Assembly (NCBI RefSeq): GCF_003008595.1
Contig: NZ_CP027669.1
Location: 806,001-870,000 of the forward strand
Direction of reading: 5' to 3'
Length of the DNA stretch: 64,000 nucleotides
From: Simplicispira suum
Lineage (GTDB): Bacteria; Pseudomonadota; Gammaproteobacteria; Burkholderiales; Burkholderiaceae_C
Positions 37,549 to 47,827 of the stretch are shown one piece after another. The notes beneath the pieces were generated by a model. The model worked only from the letters and a program-made list of their open reading frames with translations. It had not been told where the DNA came from and made no database searches. Made by a program: the position numbers and the translations under genes. Each line of letters starts with the position of its first letter. The stretch's first letter is position 1.

Positions 37549-40308
37549 TCACGCTAATTTTCCGTGGCACTGCTTGTATTTTTTTCCACTGCCGCAGGGA
37601 CAAGGGTCGTTGCGCCCCACCCGACCGCCGGCCGCCACCTTCTGTTGAACACGCAGCGTGCGCTCGTCCACGGTGGTTTCGGCGTCGCCACTTTCATTCG
37701 GAGCACTGTAGGTCACGTTGGCGATGTTCTCGGCTCGCTGCTCCATGTCCTCTGCGACAGCGTCAAGCTGGGTGGGCGACTGAATCTGCACTGTCATCAG
37801 CACCTTGGTGACTTCGTTTTTCACCATATCGATCAACTGACGGAACAGCTCGAACGCTTCGCGCTTGTATTCCTGCTTGGGCTGCTTTTGCGCATAGCCA
37901 CGCAGATGGATGCCTTGGCGCAGGTAGTCCAGCGCGCTCAAGTGGTCGCGCCAATTGGAGTCAAAGGTCTGGAGCAGTACCACGCGCTCGAACTGGGTAA
38001 AGTTCTCGCTGCCCACCGCCTCCAGCTTGGCCCCGAAGGCTTCGTTGGCTGCAGCAAGCACACGCTCGAGAACGTCCTCGTCGGTCATCGAACTCGATGC
38101 TTCAACTTCCTTCTGAAGATCCAGATCCAACTGCCAATCCTCGCGCAGCGCCTTCTCCAGTGCAGGCAGGTTCCACTGCTCCTCAACGGATTCCACCGGC
38201 ACATGGACGCGCACCAGGTCCGAGAAGCAGTCTTCCCGCATGGCACCGATGATGTCTTCCAGCGCGCTGGCGTCAAGGATCTCGTTGCGCTGCTGATAGA
38301 TCACCTTGCGCTGGTCGTTGGCGACATCGTCGTACTCCAGCAGCTGCTTGCGCATGTCAAAGTTGCGCGCCTCGACCTTGCGCTGTGCCGATTCGATGCT
38401 GCGCGTGACGATGCCCGCCTCGATGGCTTCACCGTCGGGCATCTTGAGCCGGTCCATGATGGACTTGACGCGATCGCCGGCAAAAATACGCATCAGCGAA
38501 TCGTCCAGGCTCAAGTAAAAGCGCGAAGAACCCGGATCACCCTGGCGGCCCGAGCGGCCACGCAGCTGGTTGTCGATACGGCGCGACTCGTGGCGCTCCG
38601 TTGCGATGATGCGCAGCCCCCCCAGCTCCTTCACGCGTTCGTGCTCCACCGCCCATTCGGCACGCAGTTGGGCAATCCGTGTCTGCTTGGCCGCTGCGTC
38701 CAGCGATTCGTCGGCCTCTACGGCCGCGACGTCCTTCTCGACGTTGCCACCAAGCACGATGTCGGTGCCGCGACCCGCCATGTTCGTAGCGATGGTGACC
38801 ATGCCAGCGCGCCCAGCTTGGGCCACGATGTCGGCTTCCCGCGCGTGCTGCTTGGCATTGAGCACCTGGTGGGGCAAGCCCACCTTGTTGAGCATCTCAT
38901 CGATGATTTCGGAGTTCTCGATCGACGTGGTACCCACAAGCACCGGCTGGCCCCGCTCGTGGCATTCGCGGATATCTGCGATCGCAGCCTCGTATTTTTC
39001 GCGCGTGGTCTTGTAGACGCGGTCGAGCTGGTCTTCACGCCGGCTGGGCCGATTGGGTGGCACCACCATGGTTTCCAGGCCGTAGATTTCCTGGAATTCG
39101 TAGGCTTCGGTGTCGGCGGTGCCCGTCATGCCGGCAAGCTTGTTGTACAGCCGGAAATAATTCTGGAAAGTGATGGAAGCCATCGTCTGGTTTTCCGCCT
39201 GGATCTCCACGCCTTCCTTGGCTTCCACCGCCTGGTGCAGTCCTTCGCTCCAGCGTCGGCCAGCCATCAGGCGACCGGTGAACTCGTCGACGATGACGAT
39301 CTCGCCGTTTTGCACCACGTAGTGCTGGTCGCGGTTGTACAAATGGTTGGCACGCAGTGCAGCGTACAAGTGGTGCATCAGCGTGATATTGGCCGGGTCG
39401 TAGAGCGACGCACCTTCGGGAAGCATGCCCTGGTCTGCCAGGACGCGCTCGGCCGTCTCGTGGCCTTGCTCGGTCAGGAAAACCTGGTGCGTTTTTTCGT
39501 CCACCGTAAAGTCGCCCGGCTTGATCACGCCCTCACCCGTGCGCGGATCGGCCTCGCCCTCTTGGCGCACCATCAACGGCACCACCTTGTTCATGGCGAT
39601 ATACATCGCCGTATGGTCTTCGGCCTGGCCACTGATGATGAGCGGCGTGCGCGCCTCGTCAATCAGGATCGAATCGACCTCGTCGACGATGGCGTAGTTG
39701 AGGCCACGCTGGACCCGGTCGCCCGCCTCGTAGACCATGTTGTCACGCAGGTAGTCGAAGCCGTATTCATTGTTCGTACCGTAGGTGATGTCGGAGCGGT
39801 AGGCGGCCTGCTTTTCCTCGCGCGGCATGTTGGGCAGGTTGATGCCCACGCTCAAGCCGAGGAAGTTGTAGAGACGTGCCATCCACTGTGCATCGCGGTT
39901 GGCAAGATAGTCGTTCACGGTCACCACGTGCGCGCCGTTGCCAGAAAGGGCATTCAGGTACACGGGTAGCGTCGCCGTAAGCGTCTTGCCCTCACCGGTT
40001 CGCATCTCGGCAATCTTGCCAAAATGCAGCGCTATACCACCGACCAACTGCACGTCGAAGTGGCGCATTTTCATTACGCGCTTGGAGCCTTCGCGCACCA
40101 CGGCAAAGGCCTCGGGCAACAGGGCATCGAGATGCTCACCACCGGCTACGCGAGACTTGAACTCGTCGGTCTTGGCGCGCAGTGCCTCATCGCTCAGCGC
40201 TTCGTAGGTCGGCTCGAGTTCATTGATACGTGCCACCGTCTTGCGGTATTGCTTAAGCAGGCGGTCATTGCGGCTGCCGAAAATTTTGGTGAGGAAGTTG
40301 GTGGCCAT
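37549..40308 (-). CDS. secA: Preprotein translocase ATPase SecA
   Basis: SecA is the motor of Sec-dependent export. At 919 residues it is of normal length. NBD1 has Walker A MRTGEGKT (near 103-110) and [14 protein letters not shown]; the preprotein cross-linking domain, NBD2 (NMAGRGTDI) and helical wing domains follow. The C-terminal zinc/SecB-binding motif [13 protein letters not shown] occupies the last 17 residues. The start [11 protein letters not shown] is preferred to an ATG 35 codons upstream. An M23 peptidase gene lies upstream on the same strand. Confidence 0.98.
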   Translation of the reverse strand: MATNFLTKIFGSRNDRLLKQYRKTVARINELEPTYEALSDEALRAKTDEFKSRVAGGEHLDALLPEAFAVVREGSKRVMKMRHFDVQLVGGIALHFGKIAEMRTGEGKTLTATLPVYLNALSGNGAHVVTVNDYLANRDAQWMARLYNFLGLSVGINLPNMPREEKQAAYRSDITYGTNNEYGFDYLRDNMVYEAGDRVQRGLNYAIVDEVDSILIDEARTPLIISGQAEDHTAMYIAMNKVVPLMVRQEGEADPRTGEGVIKPGDFTVDEKTHQVFLTEQGHETAERVLADQGMLPEGASLYDPANITLMHHLYAALRANHLYNRDQHYVVQNGEIVIVDEFTGRLMAGRRWSEGLHQAVEAKEGVEIQAENQTMASITFQNYFRLYNKLAGMTGTADTEAYEFQEIYGLETMVVPPNRPSRREDQLDRVYKTTREKYEAAIADIRECHERGQPVLVGTTSIENSEIIDEMLNKVGLPHQVLNAKQHAREADIVAQAGRAGMVTIATNMAGRGTDIVLGGNVEKDVAAVEADESLDAAAKQTRIAQLRAEWAVEHERVKELGGLRIIATERHESRRIDNQLRGRSGRQGDPGSSRFYLSLDDSLMRIFAGDRVKSIMDRLKMPDGEAIEAGIVTRSIESAQRKVEARNFDMRKQLLEYDDVANDQRKVIYQQRNEILDASALEDIIGAMREDCFSDLVRVHVPVESVEEQWNLPALEKALREDWQLDLDLQKEVEASSSMTDEDVLERVLAAANEAFGAKLEAVGSENFTQFERVVLLQTFDSNWRDHLSALDYLRQGIHLRGYAQKQPKQEYKREAFELFRQLIDMVKNEVTKVLMTVQIQSPTQLDAVAEDMEQRAENIANVTYSAPNESGDAETTVDERTLRVQQKVAAGGRVGRNDPCPCGSGKKYKQCHGKLA

Positions 40309-40449
40309 GCAGACATGAATTCGTCGCGGCACCCAAAAGTGCGCGAAAAATCCGCGATCCCTGTGAAGAAGTAGGTCAGATGAGGTCGGATGCGAGGAGT
40401 GCAAGCAAATCAAGCAGGCTCTCGGCGCTCGGGCTCGAAAAAAGCAATT

Positions 40450-41445
40450 TTACCTGCGCGCCACCGCACCGGCTGCAGCCCTTCCTGGCAACGGGCTGGC
40501 GCGTGCCCCCTGGGTACGCGTGGCGGCATCACCCGCAGCCAGAAACTTTCTTGGATCCTGCAAGACGCCCTGGACCCACACCTCGAAATGCAGGTGCGGC
40601 CCCGTGGACCGGCCTGTGGTGCCTACTTCGGCGATCTTCTGACCGCGGCGGACCAGGTCTCCGCGTCGCACCAGGACCTTGGATGCGTGGGCATAGCGAG
40701 TGATCACTTGGTTTCCATGATCAATCTCCACCATATTGCCGTAGGCGGGGTGAAATTCCTGCGTCACCACGACGCCACCCGCCGCCGCAAGAATGTCGGA
40801 GCCCTGCGCCGTCGCGAAATCCAGCCCGGTGTGCAGAGCCGAACCGCCAGTGATGGGGTCGATGCGCCAGCCAAACCCCGAGCCGACGACGTTGCCGGGC
40901 ACAGGTTCTTGCGTGGGAATCATGTGTTTGGCCAAGTGCTGGTCCATGAGACGCGATTCCATCACCGTCATCAAATCCGCTCGCTGGCCGCTCAGCTGCT
41001 CCAGATCATCCAGCGTGCGCTGCAGCTCACCCAGGCTCAGCGGCCGGCTTGCGACCAGTACACCGCCCTGGCCTGGCGCTGCACCCGCCTTGCCACTGCC
41101 ATTGGAGGGCAGTGGGACACCCGCCAAACCGGAAATGCGGTCGCTCAGCGATTCGAGTTGCACCATGCGCGCCTGCATCTCCCCTACCTTGCGAGCCATG
41201 GCGTCGATGTTCTGGCGCATGAACCGCTCGCGCTGGGCCGTGTCGTCCCGCGCCACCAGGCGAACCAGATCGCTGACCACGGGCCAGCCTTCGCGCGCGC
41301 CTTTGAGAAAAACCAGGTGGTACAGGCCAGCGGCCATGCACATCAAGACCAGCGCCAAGCCCAGCACAGCAAGCAACAGACGCGGCCCCGAGAGCGTGAT
41401 GGACCGGCTTCGCGCAAGACGCGCGTCCATGATAATTAGCTGCAT
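40450..41445 (-). CDS. M23 family metallopeptidase (LytM-type peptidoglycan hydrolase)
   Basis: This 331-residue protein has an N-terminal membrane anchor (about 20-42), a coiled-coil-rich periplasmic stem (about 75-180) and a C-terminal M23 domain. Its zinc ligands are in HTGLDF (near 203) and HLHFEVW (near 282), with the conserved GFGWRIDPITG. It is predicted to act on peptidoglycan cross-links or to regulate amidases. It lies directly upstream of secA, an arrangement common in betaproteobacteria. Divergent from the DUF721 gene with only 32 bp between starts. Confidence 0.9.
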   Translation of the reverse strand: MQLIIMDARLARSRSITLSGPRLLLAVLGLALVLMCMAAGLYHLVFLKGAREGWPVVSDLVRLVARDDTAQRERFMRQNIDAMARKVGEMQARMVQLESLSDRISGLAGVPLPSNGSGKAGAAPGQGGVLVASRPLSLGELQRTLDDLEQLSGQRADLMTVMESRLMDQHLAKHMIPTQEPVPGNVVGSGFGWRIDPITGGSALHTGLDFATAQGSDILAAAGGVVVTQEFHPAYGNMVEIDHGNQVITRYAHASKVLVRRGDLVRRGQKIAEVGTTGRSTGPHLHFEVWVQGVLQDPRKFLAAGDAATRTQGARASPLPGRAAAGAVARR

Positions 41446-41477
41446 TGACCACCTTTCCGCTTGGACCCCACCCCGTG

Positions 41478-41777
41478 ATGCACCGCCGCAACCATGCTGT
41501 AACTCTTCAGCAAGCCGCCGACGAGGCGCCCATGCTGGCCCAGCTGTCGGCTCTGGTGCAGGACTCGAGCGCGCGGCTGCGCGCCATTGAAACTTTGATT
41601 CCTGCTGCGCTGCGTACGTCAGTGCGTGCGGGGCCGATTGACGGCACCCACTGGTGCATCCTGGTCAAAGGCAGCTCGGCCGCAGCCAAATTGCGCCAGC
41701 TTCAACCCACCCTGGAAGCCCATCTGCGCAGCAAGGGGTGGGAGGTTAGCGCGATTCGCATCAAAATTCAAACATAG
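41478..41777 (+). CDS. DUF721/DciA-like protein
   Basis: This 99-residue protein starts at MHRRNHAVTLQQAA, the first ATG outside the divergent promoter. Its content (helical N-terminus, then a short strand region WCILVKGSSAAAKLRQLQPTLEAHL) fits the DUF721 family. The best known member, DciA, loads or interacts with the replicative helicase DnaB in most bacteria outside Enterobacteria. Neighbourhood with secA is typical. The short length makes assignment by eye less certain. Confidence 0.7.
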   Translation: MHRRNHAVTLQQAADEAPMLAQLSALVQDSSARLRAIETLIPAALRTSVRAGPIDGTHWCILVKGSSAAAKLRQLQPTLEAHLRSKGWEVSAIRIKIQT

Positions 41778-41814
41778 ACCGCGCTGACGGCATATTTAGT
41801 TCAGCCACGCGCCG

Positions 41815-43431
41815 TCAACGACTGCGCAGCGCCCGGCTCAGGAGCAGCACGGGCACCAGCCCTACCAGCACCAGCGCGAGCGATGGAAGCGCTGCTTCGC
41901 CCAGCCGCTCGTCGCGCGCCAACTGGTACGCCACCACCGCCAGGGTGTCGCTGTTGAATGGCCGCAAAACCATGGTCGCGGGCAGTTCCTTCATCACATC
42001 GACAAACACCAACAGCGCCCCGGCCGCTGCGGCACGCTTGAGCAGCGGCCAGTGGACCTGGCTCGCAACGCGCATGCTGCCCGCCCCCAACAAACGAGCG
42101 CTCTCGTCCAGGCTGGTGGGAATGCGCGCGTAGCCGCTCTCTATGCTTTGCAAGGCTACGGCAGAAAACCGCACCAGATAGGCCCAGACGATGCCCAGAG
42201 CCGTAGTCGTCACCAGCGCTGCAACACCCAGATGGGGAAACTGCTGCTGCAGCCAGCCGACCGGCAGGAGCACGCCGACCACGATCACCGCTCCGGGCAC
42301 CGCATAGCCTGCACCCACCAGACGCACCACGGCCCGCACGGGTCCGCGTGGCGCCCGTCGCAGTGCAAACCCCAGCGCCAGGGCCACCGCGAGCGCCAAG
42401 GCCGACGTCATGCCGCCTAGCCGCACGCTGTTCCACGCCCATTCCAGAAACCGCTGCCAAGGAAGCACGGACCAATCGGCCGCAAGAGGACGCAGCATGA
42501 AAGCCACAGGCGCTACAAACCCAAGGAGAACCGGCACAACGCAAACGGCATACGCCAGCACCACAGGCCAACCCGTCAATACCTTGGGCAAGGAAACCGC
42601 CGAGCCCCCTGCGCCGCGTGCGCTGAAGCGCATGCGACTTTGGGACCGCCGCTCCAGCCAAAGCAACAGCAGCACCAGGGCGAGCAGCATGGTGGACAAC
42701 TGCGCCGCCACGCGGCGATCGTCCATTGCCAGCCAAGCCTTGATGATGGCGGTGCTGAATGTCTGAATGCCGAAATAACTCGTCACGCCAAAATCGGCCA
42801 GGGTTTCCATCAATGCCAGGGCGACACCGGCGGCCACGGCCGGTCGAGCCAGCGGCAAAGCCACCGCAGCAATCCGGCGAGCCAGTGGCGCGCCGAGCAT
42901 GCGCGCCGCCTCCATCAGATGCGCAATACGCTCTGCCAGCGCTGCCCGCGCAAGCAGGTACACATAAGGATAGAGCGACACCACGAAGACCAATACAGCG
43001 CCGCCCAAACTTCGTACTTCAGGCAGCAGGCGGCCTTCCAGGCCAAACGCTGCGCGCGCCCAAGTCTGCAGCGGACCGCTGTACTGCAGAAAATCGGTAT
43101 AGGCATAGGCCGTGACGTAGGCCGGCATCGCCAATGGCAACAGCAACAGCCACTCAAAGCTGCGGCGGCCCGGAAAATCAAACAGGGTCACCGCCACTGC
43201 AGCGGCCGTGCCGACCAGTGCAGCGCCCACACCTACGCCGATGGCCAGCCACAGCGTGGTCCACAGATAGCCCGGTAGCACGGTCTGCGCCATTGAAGCG
43301 AGCACCGGCAGGGGCGCATTCGAATCAACGCCCGGCAACCAGGCACCGAGCAAAGCGAGCACAGGCAGGCACAGGACGCCAGCCAGGGCGAACAAGGGAA
43401 GGTGGCGCAAGGCCGCACGGACAGTGGGCAA
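41815..43431 (-). CDS. Iron(III) ABC transporter permease (FbpB-type)
   Basis: This large permease has two fused BPD-transport modules, each with about six membrane segments. EAA loops are EAARMLGAPLARRIAAVALPL and DESARLLGAGSMRVASQVHWPLL. The frame is open to an ATG at 43533, but that would overlap the divergent ATPase start, include a Cys-rich atypical N-terminus and cover a Fur-box-like site. I therefore prefer TTG 43431 (538 residues, LPTVRAALRHLPL), near the usual FbpB length, although no ribosome site is evident. No periplasmic binding protein gene is adjacent. Confidence 0.88.
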   Translation of the reverse strand: MPTVRAALRHLPLFALAGVLCLPVLALLGAWLPGVDSNAPLPVLASMAQTVLPGYLWTTLWLAIGVGVGAALVGTAAAVAVTLFDFPGRRSFEWLLLLPLAMPAYVTAYAYTDFLQYSGPLQTWARAAFGLEGRLLPEVRSLGGAVLVFVVSLYPYVYLLARAALAERIAHLMEAARMLGAPLARRIAAVALPLARPAVAAGVALALMETLADFGVTSYFGIQTFSTAIIKAWLAMDDRRVAAQLSTMLLALVLLLLWLERRSQSRMRFSARGAGGSAVSLPKVLTGWPVVLAYAVCVVPVLLGFVAPVAFMLRPLAADWSVLPWQRFLEWAWNSVRLGGMTSALALAVALALGFALRRAPRGPVRAVVRLVGAGYAVPGAVIVVGVLLPVGWLQQQFPHLGVAALVTTTALGIVWAYLVRFSAVALQSIESGYARIPTSLDESARLLGAGSMRVASQVHWPLLKRAAAAGALLVFVDVMKELPATMVLRPFNSDTLAVVAYQLARDERLGEAALPSLALVLVGLVPVLLLSRALRSR

Positions 43432-43492
43432 GATGGGAATAAGTGGAGATGACAGCCTGCAGAACAGACACCATTCGGTACAACGGCAGGCA

Positions 43493-43511
43493 AATGAGAA
43501 TTTTACGCATT
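43493..43511. promoter_or_regulatory. Candidate Fur box between iron permease and ATPase genes
   Basis: AATGAGAATTTTACGCATT matches the betaproteobacterial Fur-box form AATGAGAAT-n-ATTCGCATT in 16 of 18 positions, by my own comparison to the remembered motif. It lies 21 bp before the ATPase start and would control both divergent genes. A TAAAAT (43520-43525) just downstream could be the -10 of the ATPase gene. Confidence 0.6.
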
Positions 43512-43531
43512 CGCAAACATAAAATGCCTGC

Positions 43532-44614
43532 ATGTATTTGACGCTCTCGAATCTGGATGTGCGCTACCCCGGTCAGACCCTGCCTGCGGTGCGGGGTGTC
43601 GGTCTGGGCCTACCAGCGGGGAGCATTGGCGTACTGATCGGGCCATCAGGCTGCGGCAAGACCACGCTGCTGCGCGCGGTTGCGGGGCTGGCCCCGGTGG
43701 AGCGGGGTGAGGTGCAACTGGGCGGAGCCTGTGTCAGCTGCCCCGGCCACAACGTGCCGCCGGAGGAGCGGCGCATCGGCATGGTGTTTCAGGACTACGC
43801 CCTGTTCCCCCACCTCAGCGTGGGCCGCAACATCGCATTTGGTCTGCACGGCGTGGCGCAGAACGTGCAGGCCGAGCGAATTTCGGAGGTGCTGGCGCTG
43901 GTTGGGCTGCCTGGCAGCGAAGGGCGCTATCCCCATGAACTATCTGGCGGTCAGCAGCAGCGCGTGGCCTTGGCACGCGCGCTTGCGCCGCGCCCCAAGC
44001 TGATGTTGCTCGATGAGCCCTTCTCCAACCTGGATGTGGGCCTGCGCGAACGCCTGGCGCATGAAATGCGCGGCATCTTGAAGGCCGCCGGTGCCACGGC
44101 TCTGTTTGTGACCCACGATCAGCTCGAGGCCTTTGCCATCGGAGATCTGATCGGCGTCATGCGAGATGGCACGCTGCACCAATGGGACGATGCGTACACG
44201 ATCTATCACCGTCCCGCCACGCGCTTTGTTGCCAACTTCATCGGCCATGGCGTCTTTGCACCTGCGCAGTTGGAGCAAAGTGCGAGCGGTGTCGCGGTCC
44301 GGACGGCGCTCGGAACCCTGGAAAATCTGACCGATTGCCCGCTGCCGTCCTACTACGAAAATGGCGAGTGCGATGTACTGCTGCGGGCCGACGACATCGT
44401 GCACGACGACGAATCGCCGGTCCAGGCGCGCGTACTGCGCAAGGCATTTCGCGGCTCAGAATTTCTGTACACGCTGCAACTTGCCAATGGCCAGCAGTTG
44501 CAAGCCCATGTTCCCAGTCACCACGACCACGCGGTGGGGGAATGGATTGGCGTGCGCGTGCAGGCCGATCATGTCGTCACCTTTGCCCGCGAGCACGGTC
44601 CGGCCATTGCGTAA
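43532..44614 (+). CDS. Iron(III) ABC transporter ATP-binding protein (FbpC-type)
   Basis: This 360-residue ATPase has Walker A GPSGCGKTT (near 36-44), Q-loop VFQDYALFPHLS, ABC signature LSGGQQQR, Walker B LMLLDEPFSNLD and H-loop FVTHDQLEA. A C-terminal TOBE-like domain spans about 245-350. Pairing with a fused two-module permease is typical of Fbp/Afu iron uptake; thiamine or spermidine importers are less likely given the Fur-like site. It shares a divergent promoter region with the permease. Confidence 0.9.
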   Translation: MYLTLSNLDVRYPGQTLPAVRGVGLGLPAGSIGVLIGPSGCGKTTLLRAVAGLAPVERGEVQLGGACVSCPGHNVPPEERRIGMVFQDYALFPHLSVGRNIAFGLHGVAQNVQAERISEVLALVGLPGSEGRYPHELSGGQQQRVALARALAPRPKLMLLDEPFSNLDVGLRERLAHEMRGILKAAGATALFVTHDQLEAFAIGDLIGVMRDGTLHQWDDAYTIYHRPATRFVANFIGHGVFAPAQLEQSASGVAVRTALGTLENLTDCPLPSYYENGECDVLLRADDIVHDDESPVQARVLRKAFRGSEFLYTLQLANGQQLQAHVPSHHDHAVGEWIGVRVQADHVVTFAREHGPAIA

Positions 44615-44646
44615 ATCCACGCGCTCGCCTGGCGCTCTGGACCAAC

Positions 44647-45819
44647 CTAAGGAAGCAGCCTGCGCCCTGTCAGCCGCTCATGCTCGGCTGCTGCAAAACG
44701 ATCGGTCATGCCCGCAATAAAATCCGCCACCACGCGGGCACCATGGCCCGGTGGCGCTGCCGCAGCGCGGGCCGCGTAAGCAGGCTTCATGGCGTGCGGC
44801 GCGGCAAGGTATGCATCAAATAGCTCCCGTACCACTACCTGTGCCCGATCGGTGGTCTCCACAACCTGCGGATGCCGGTAGAGGTTGTCGAACAAAAACC
44901 GCTTGAGTGTCTGCGACCGCACCCGCATGTCCGGTCCAAAAGCCACCAGAGGGCCGGCGCGGCGCACGGCGTCCACATCGCCCGGTGCTGCGTCGGCAAT
45001 GGCCTGCTGCGTCGCGGCAATCACGTCGTAGACCTGTGCACTGAGCATGCGACGAATGGCTTCGTAGAGCAGCCGGCGCTCGGTGGCAGGGGCGTCCAGC
45101 CCAGGAAACTCGTCAAGGGCCTCGCTGCGGTAGCGCGCAAACAGCGGTACCTCGGCCAGTTGCTCCTGCGTAATCAGCCCGGAGCGCACACCGTCATCAA
45201 TGTCGTGCGCGTTGTAGGCAATTTCATCGGCCAGATTGGCCAGTTGCGCCTCCAGACTCGGCTGCTGGCGCAGCAGAAAGCGCGACGCGACGCCGCCCGG
45301 CTCTTGCACCTCAAGCAACTCGGCGTTGCTGCGGGAACAGTGTTTGAGAATGCCCTCCCGGGTTTCGTAGGTGAGGTTGAGTCCGGCAAATTGCGGGTAG
45401 CGCAGCTCCAGCCTATCCACCACACGCAGGCTCTGCAGGTTGTGCTCAAAGCCTCCGTGGTCTTGCATGCAGGTGTTGAGTGCATCTTGCCCGGCGTGGC
45501 CAAAGGGCGTGTGGCCCAGGTCGTGCGCCAGGGCAATGGCCTCCACCAGGTCTTCATTGAGGTGCAGCGAGCGCGCGACCGAGCGCGCCAGTTGCGCAAC
45601 CTCAAGCGAATGCGTCAGCCGGGTGCGAAACAGATCTCCCTCATGATTGAGGAAAACCTGCGTCTTGTAGACCAGCCGACGAAAAGCCGAGGAATGGACA
45701 ATCCGGTCGCGGTCACGCTGGTAGTCCGAGCGTGTCGGCGCTGGCGCTTCGGCGTGGCGCCGACCACGGCTGTCCGCCGCGTGGCAGGCATAGGGAGCCA
45801 GAGCCAGAATATCAGTCAA
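44647..45819 (-). CDS. dgt: dGTPase-like HD-domain triphosphohydrolase
   Basis: This 390-residue dNTP triphosphohydrolase releases tripolyphosphate from dGTP and other dNTPs. The HD motif is intact: His in RTRLTHSLEVAQ (near 70), AHDLGHTPFGH (98-108) and a later Asp in LADEIAYNAHDIDDG. The start is a TTG whose first bases coincide with the edge of repeat copy I; no ATG is available nearby. It sits downstream of aroB as in many betaproteobacteria and converges on the iron ATPase gene. Confidence 0.93.
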   Translation of the reverse strand: MTDILALAPYACHAADSRGRRHAEAPAPTRSDYQRDRDRIVHSSAFRRLVYKTQVFLNHEGDLFRTRLTHSLEVAQLARSVARSLHLNEDLVEAIALAHDLGHTPFGHAGQDALNTCMQDHGGFEHNLQSLRVVDRLELRYPQFAGLNLTYETREGILKHCSRSNAELLEVQEPGGVASRFLLRQQPSLEAQLANLADEIAYNAHDIDDGVRSGLITQEQLAEVPLFARYRSEALDEFPGLDAPATERRLLYEAIRRMLSAQVYDVIAATQQAIADAAPGDVDAVRRAGPLVAFGPDMRVRSQTLKRFLFDNLYRHPQVVETTDRAQVVVRELFDAYLAAPHAMKPAYAARAAAAPPGHGARVVADFIAGMTDRFAAAEHERLTGRRLLP

Positions 45820-45873
45820 ATAGGCCTCCAGCGCTTATCCCATAAGCGCTGACAGCTCCTGAAAACATAGCGA
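45815..45873 (+). repeat. Dispersed palindromic repeat, copy I
   Basis: AATAGGCCTCCAGCGCTTAT (45819-45838) and ATAAGCGCTGACAGCTCC (45842-45859) are the arms, with tail TGAAAACATAGCGAT. The left edge overlaps the TTG start codon of dgt. AGCGCTTAT and ATAAGCGCT form a perfect 9-bp stem. Confidence 0.9.
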
Positions 45874-45910
45874 TACATCCCATCCCATCCCAGGCTTGGC
45901 TCAGCTCCTT

Positions 45911-47092
45911 TCAAGCCGGTGCGCAGCATGTGTTCACCACCTCGCGCACCAAAGCGTCGGGCGCGGTTCGCAGCACAGCCTTGCCTGGGCCGTCGATCAG
46001 CACAAATCGGATTTCACCCGCTTGTGCCTTCTTGTCGACGCGCATCAGTTCCAGATACCGTCCTGCATTGTCGTTGGCGTCCAGCACCGGGGCCCGCACT
46101 GGCAGCCCGGCGCGTGCCACCAGCGCCCGAAGTCGCGCGCAAAAGGCGGCATCCACCAGTCCGAGCCGGTGCGAAAGCTCTGCCGCCATCAGCATGCCCG
46201 CGCCCACGCCTTCACCATGGAGCCACACCCCGTAGCCCATACCCGACTCGATGGCGTGGCCGAAGGTGTGGCCGAAGTTGAGAATCGCCCGCAGCCCGGC
46301 TTCGCGCTCGTCTGCGCCGACGACTGCCGCTTTGATCTCACAGCTGCGGCGCACCGCATGCGCCAATGCCACCCGATCGCACACGCGCAGCGCGTCGATA
46401 TGGGCTTCCAGCCAAGCCATGAAGTCCATGTCGTAAATCGGGCCGTACTTGATGATTTCGGCCAGCCCCGCGCTGAGCTCGCGCGCAGGCAAAGTATCGA
46501 GCGTATCGAGATCGCAGACCACCAGCAACGGCTGGTGAAACGCACCAATCATGTTCTTGCCCAAGGGGTGATTGATGCCCGTCTTGCCCCCAACCGACGA
46601 ATCCACCTGCGCCAACAACGTGGTGGGCACCTGCACAAAGGGTACGCCGCGCATGAAGCTGGCTGCTGCAAACCCAGTCATATCGCCCACCACGCCGCCT
46701 CCCAAGGCGAAGAGCACGGTATTGCGATCGCAGCCATGCTGGAGCAGAGCGTCAAAGATCAAATTCAGGGTTTGCCAGGTTTTGTGAGCTTCGCCATCCG
46801 GGAGCACCACGCGGTGAACCTGCGAATAGCTGGCAGCAAGGACGCTTTTCAGGCGCCCCGCGTAGAGTGGTGAGACCGTGGTGTTGGTAACGATCAACGC
46901 GCAATGTCCCTGGGGCAATGAAGCATAAGCCTCAGCCTCGGAAAATAGGTGTGTGCCTATGGCTATGGGATAACTGCGCTCAGCCAAACCGATGCGCACA
47001 ATTTGCGGAGCGTCATTTTGCGTGGAGCGAGCTGGCAGTTCGGCAACCGCGGTTGCCGAGTCCACATCTGCGGATTCTGATGCAATGGTCAT
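45911..47092 (-). CDS. aroB: 3-dehydroquinate synthase
   Basis: This is the second enzyme of the shikimate pathway: DAHP to 3-dehydroquinate, NAD+ and divalent metal dependent. It is 393 residues. The NAD loop is [16 protein letters not shown]. The active-site region is [29 protein letters not shown] and the metal ligands include HTFGHAIE and WLHGEGV. The first about 30 residues are an extension compared with E. coli AroB and are encoded over an 18-bp perfect palindrome, so a later GTG start cannot be excluded. It follows aroK by 61 bp. Confidence 0.96.
   Translation of the reverse strand: MTIASESADVDSATAVAELPARSTQNDAPQIVRIGLAERSYPIAIGTHLFSEAEAYASLPQGHCALIVTNTTVSPLYAGRLKSVLAASYSQVHRVVLPDGEAHKTWQTLNLIFDALLQHGCDRNTVLFALGGGVVGDMTGFAAASFMRGVPFVQVPTTLLAQVDSSVGGKTGINHPLGKNMIGAFHQPLLVVCDLDTLDTLPARELSAGLAEIIKYGPIYDMDFMAWLEAHIDALRVCDRVALAHAVRRSCEIKAAVVGADEREAGLRAILNFGHTFGHAIESGMGYGVWLHGEGVGAGMLMAAELSHRLGLVDAAFCARLRALVARAGLPVRAPVLDANDNAGRYLELMRVDKKAQAGEIRFVLIDGPGKAVLRTAPDALVREVVNTCCAPA
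47041..47058. repeat. 18-bp perfect palindrome in the aroB 5' end
   Basis: CGGCAACCGCGGTTGCCG is fully self-complementary. It lies in the N-terminal extension of aroB, about 17 codons downstream of the annotated start. It may be an operator or a hairpin in the mRNA leader if translation begins downstream. Confidence 0.6.
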
Positions 47093-47153
47093 TTCGATCC
47101 GAGTGTAGAGCAGGCGGGCGGGGCCAGTGAGCCATCCATCCGCTGTAGGGAGG

Positions 47154-47732
47154 TCAAGGGTCTGTTGACGTTTCGTTCGATGGGGCTGGCTGGGTGGCCC
47201 CGCCCAGCGCCCCGGCGTTCAGGGCGCCTGCCAGCTCAAGCTGCATGACCACCATGTTGACCAGGGTAGCAACAGACGGCCGCCCAGTTTCGATGACGAA
47301 GTGCGCGGTTTCCCGATAGAGCGGGTCGCGTTGTGCGTAGAGGCTACGCAATTGCTGTAAGGGATCTTTGGTTTGCAGCAACGGCCGGGTAGTGTCATGC
47401 CGCAGGCGCCGGTAGATGTCGTCGGGCAAGGCGTGCAGGTAGACCACTTGCCCCCGCTCGCGCAGACGCATCCGCGTGGCGGGCCGCAGCACCGCACCGC
47501 CACCGGTGGAGAGCACGGCGCCGCCGCCTGTTCTCGTCAGATCGTCCAGCGTGGCTTCCTCTACGGCGCGGAAGGCTTCCTCCCCCTCGCGCTCGAAGAG
47601 TACCCTGATCGAGCAACCAATGCGCTCTTCGATGACACGGTCCGAATCGATGAAAACCGCACGCAGCCGCCGCGCAAGTTGCCGCCCGACCGTCGTCTTG
47701 CCACATCCGGGCATGCCGATGAGAGAAATCAT
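47154..47732 (-). CDS. aroK: Shikimate kinase
   Basis: This enzyme phosphorylates shikimate using ATP. It is 192 residues from [14 protein letters not shown], with the Walker [10 protein letters not shown] at 6-14. The shikimate-binding region includes [10 protein letters not shown], the GGGAVL motif occurs twice as [15 protein letters not shown], and the lid contains [12 protein letters not shown]. The start was chosen over an ATG 28 codons upstream by homology. It pairs with aroB. It is separated from the pil genes by an Ig-like lipoprotein gene and a strong terminator. Confidence 0.96.
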   Translation of the reverse strand: MISLIGMPGCGKTTVGRQLARRLRAVFIDSDRVIEERIGCSIRVLFEREGEEAFRAVEEATLDDLTRTGGGAVLSTGGGAVLRPATRMRLRERGQVVYLHALPDDIYRRLRHDTTRPLLQTKDPLQQLRSLYAQRDPLYRETAHFVIETGRPSVATLVNMVVMQLELAGALNAGALGGATQPAPSNETSTDP

Positions 47733-47827
47733 GAGAAATGGGTGAGTACGTGATGGCACCGGCTGTCTGCCAAGCAACTTGATCCTGCCAGCGCCCCTAC
47801 CGACCACGACGGACAAAGCGCCCAGTC

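Noticed and set aside
37564..39969. 801-codon + strand open frame
   Set aside because: It lies wholly antisense to secA, whose motifs and length are intact; its residue composition is typical of a complementary-strand shadow.
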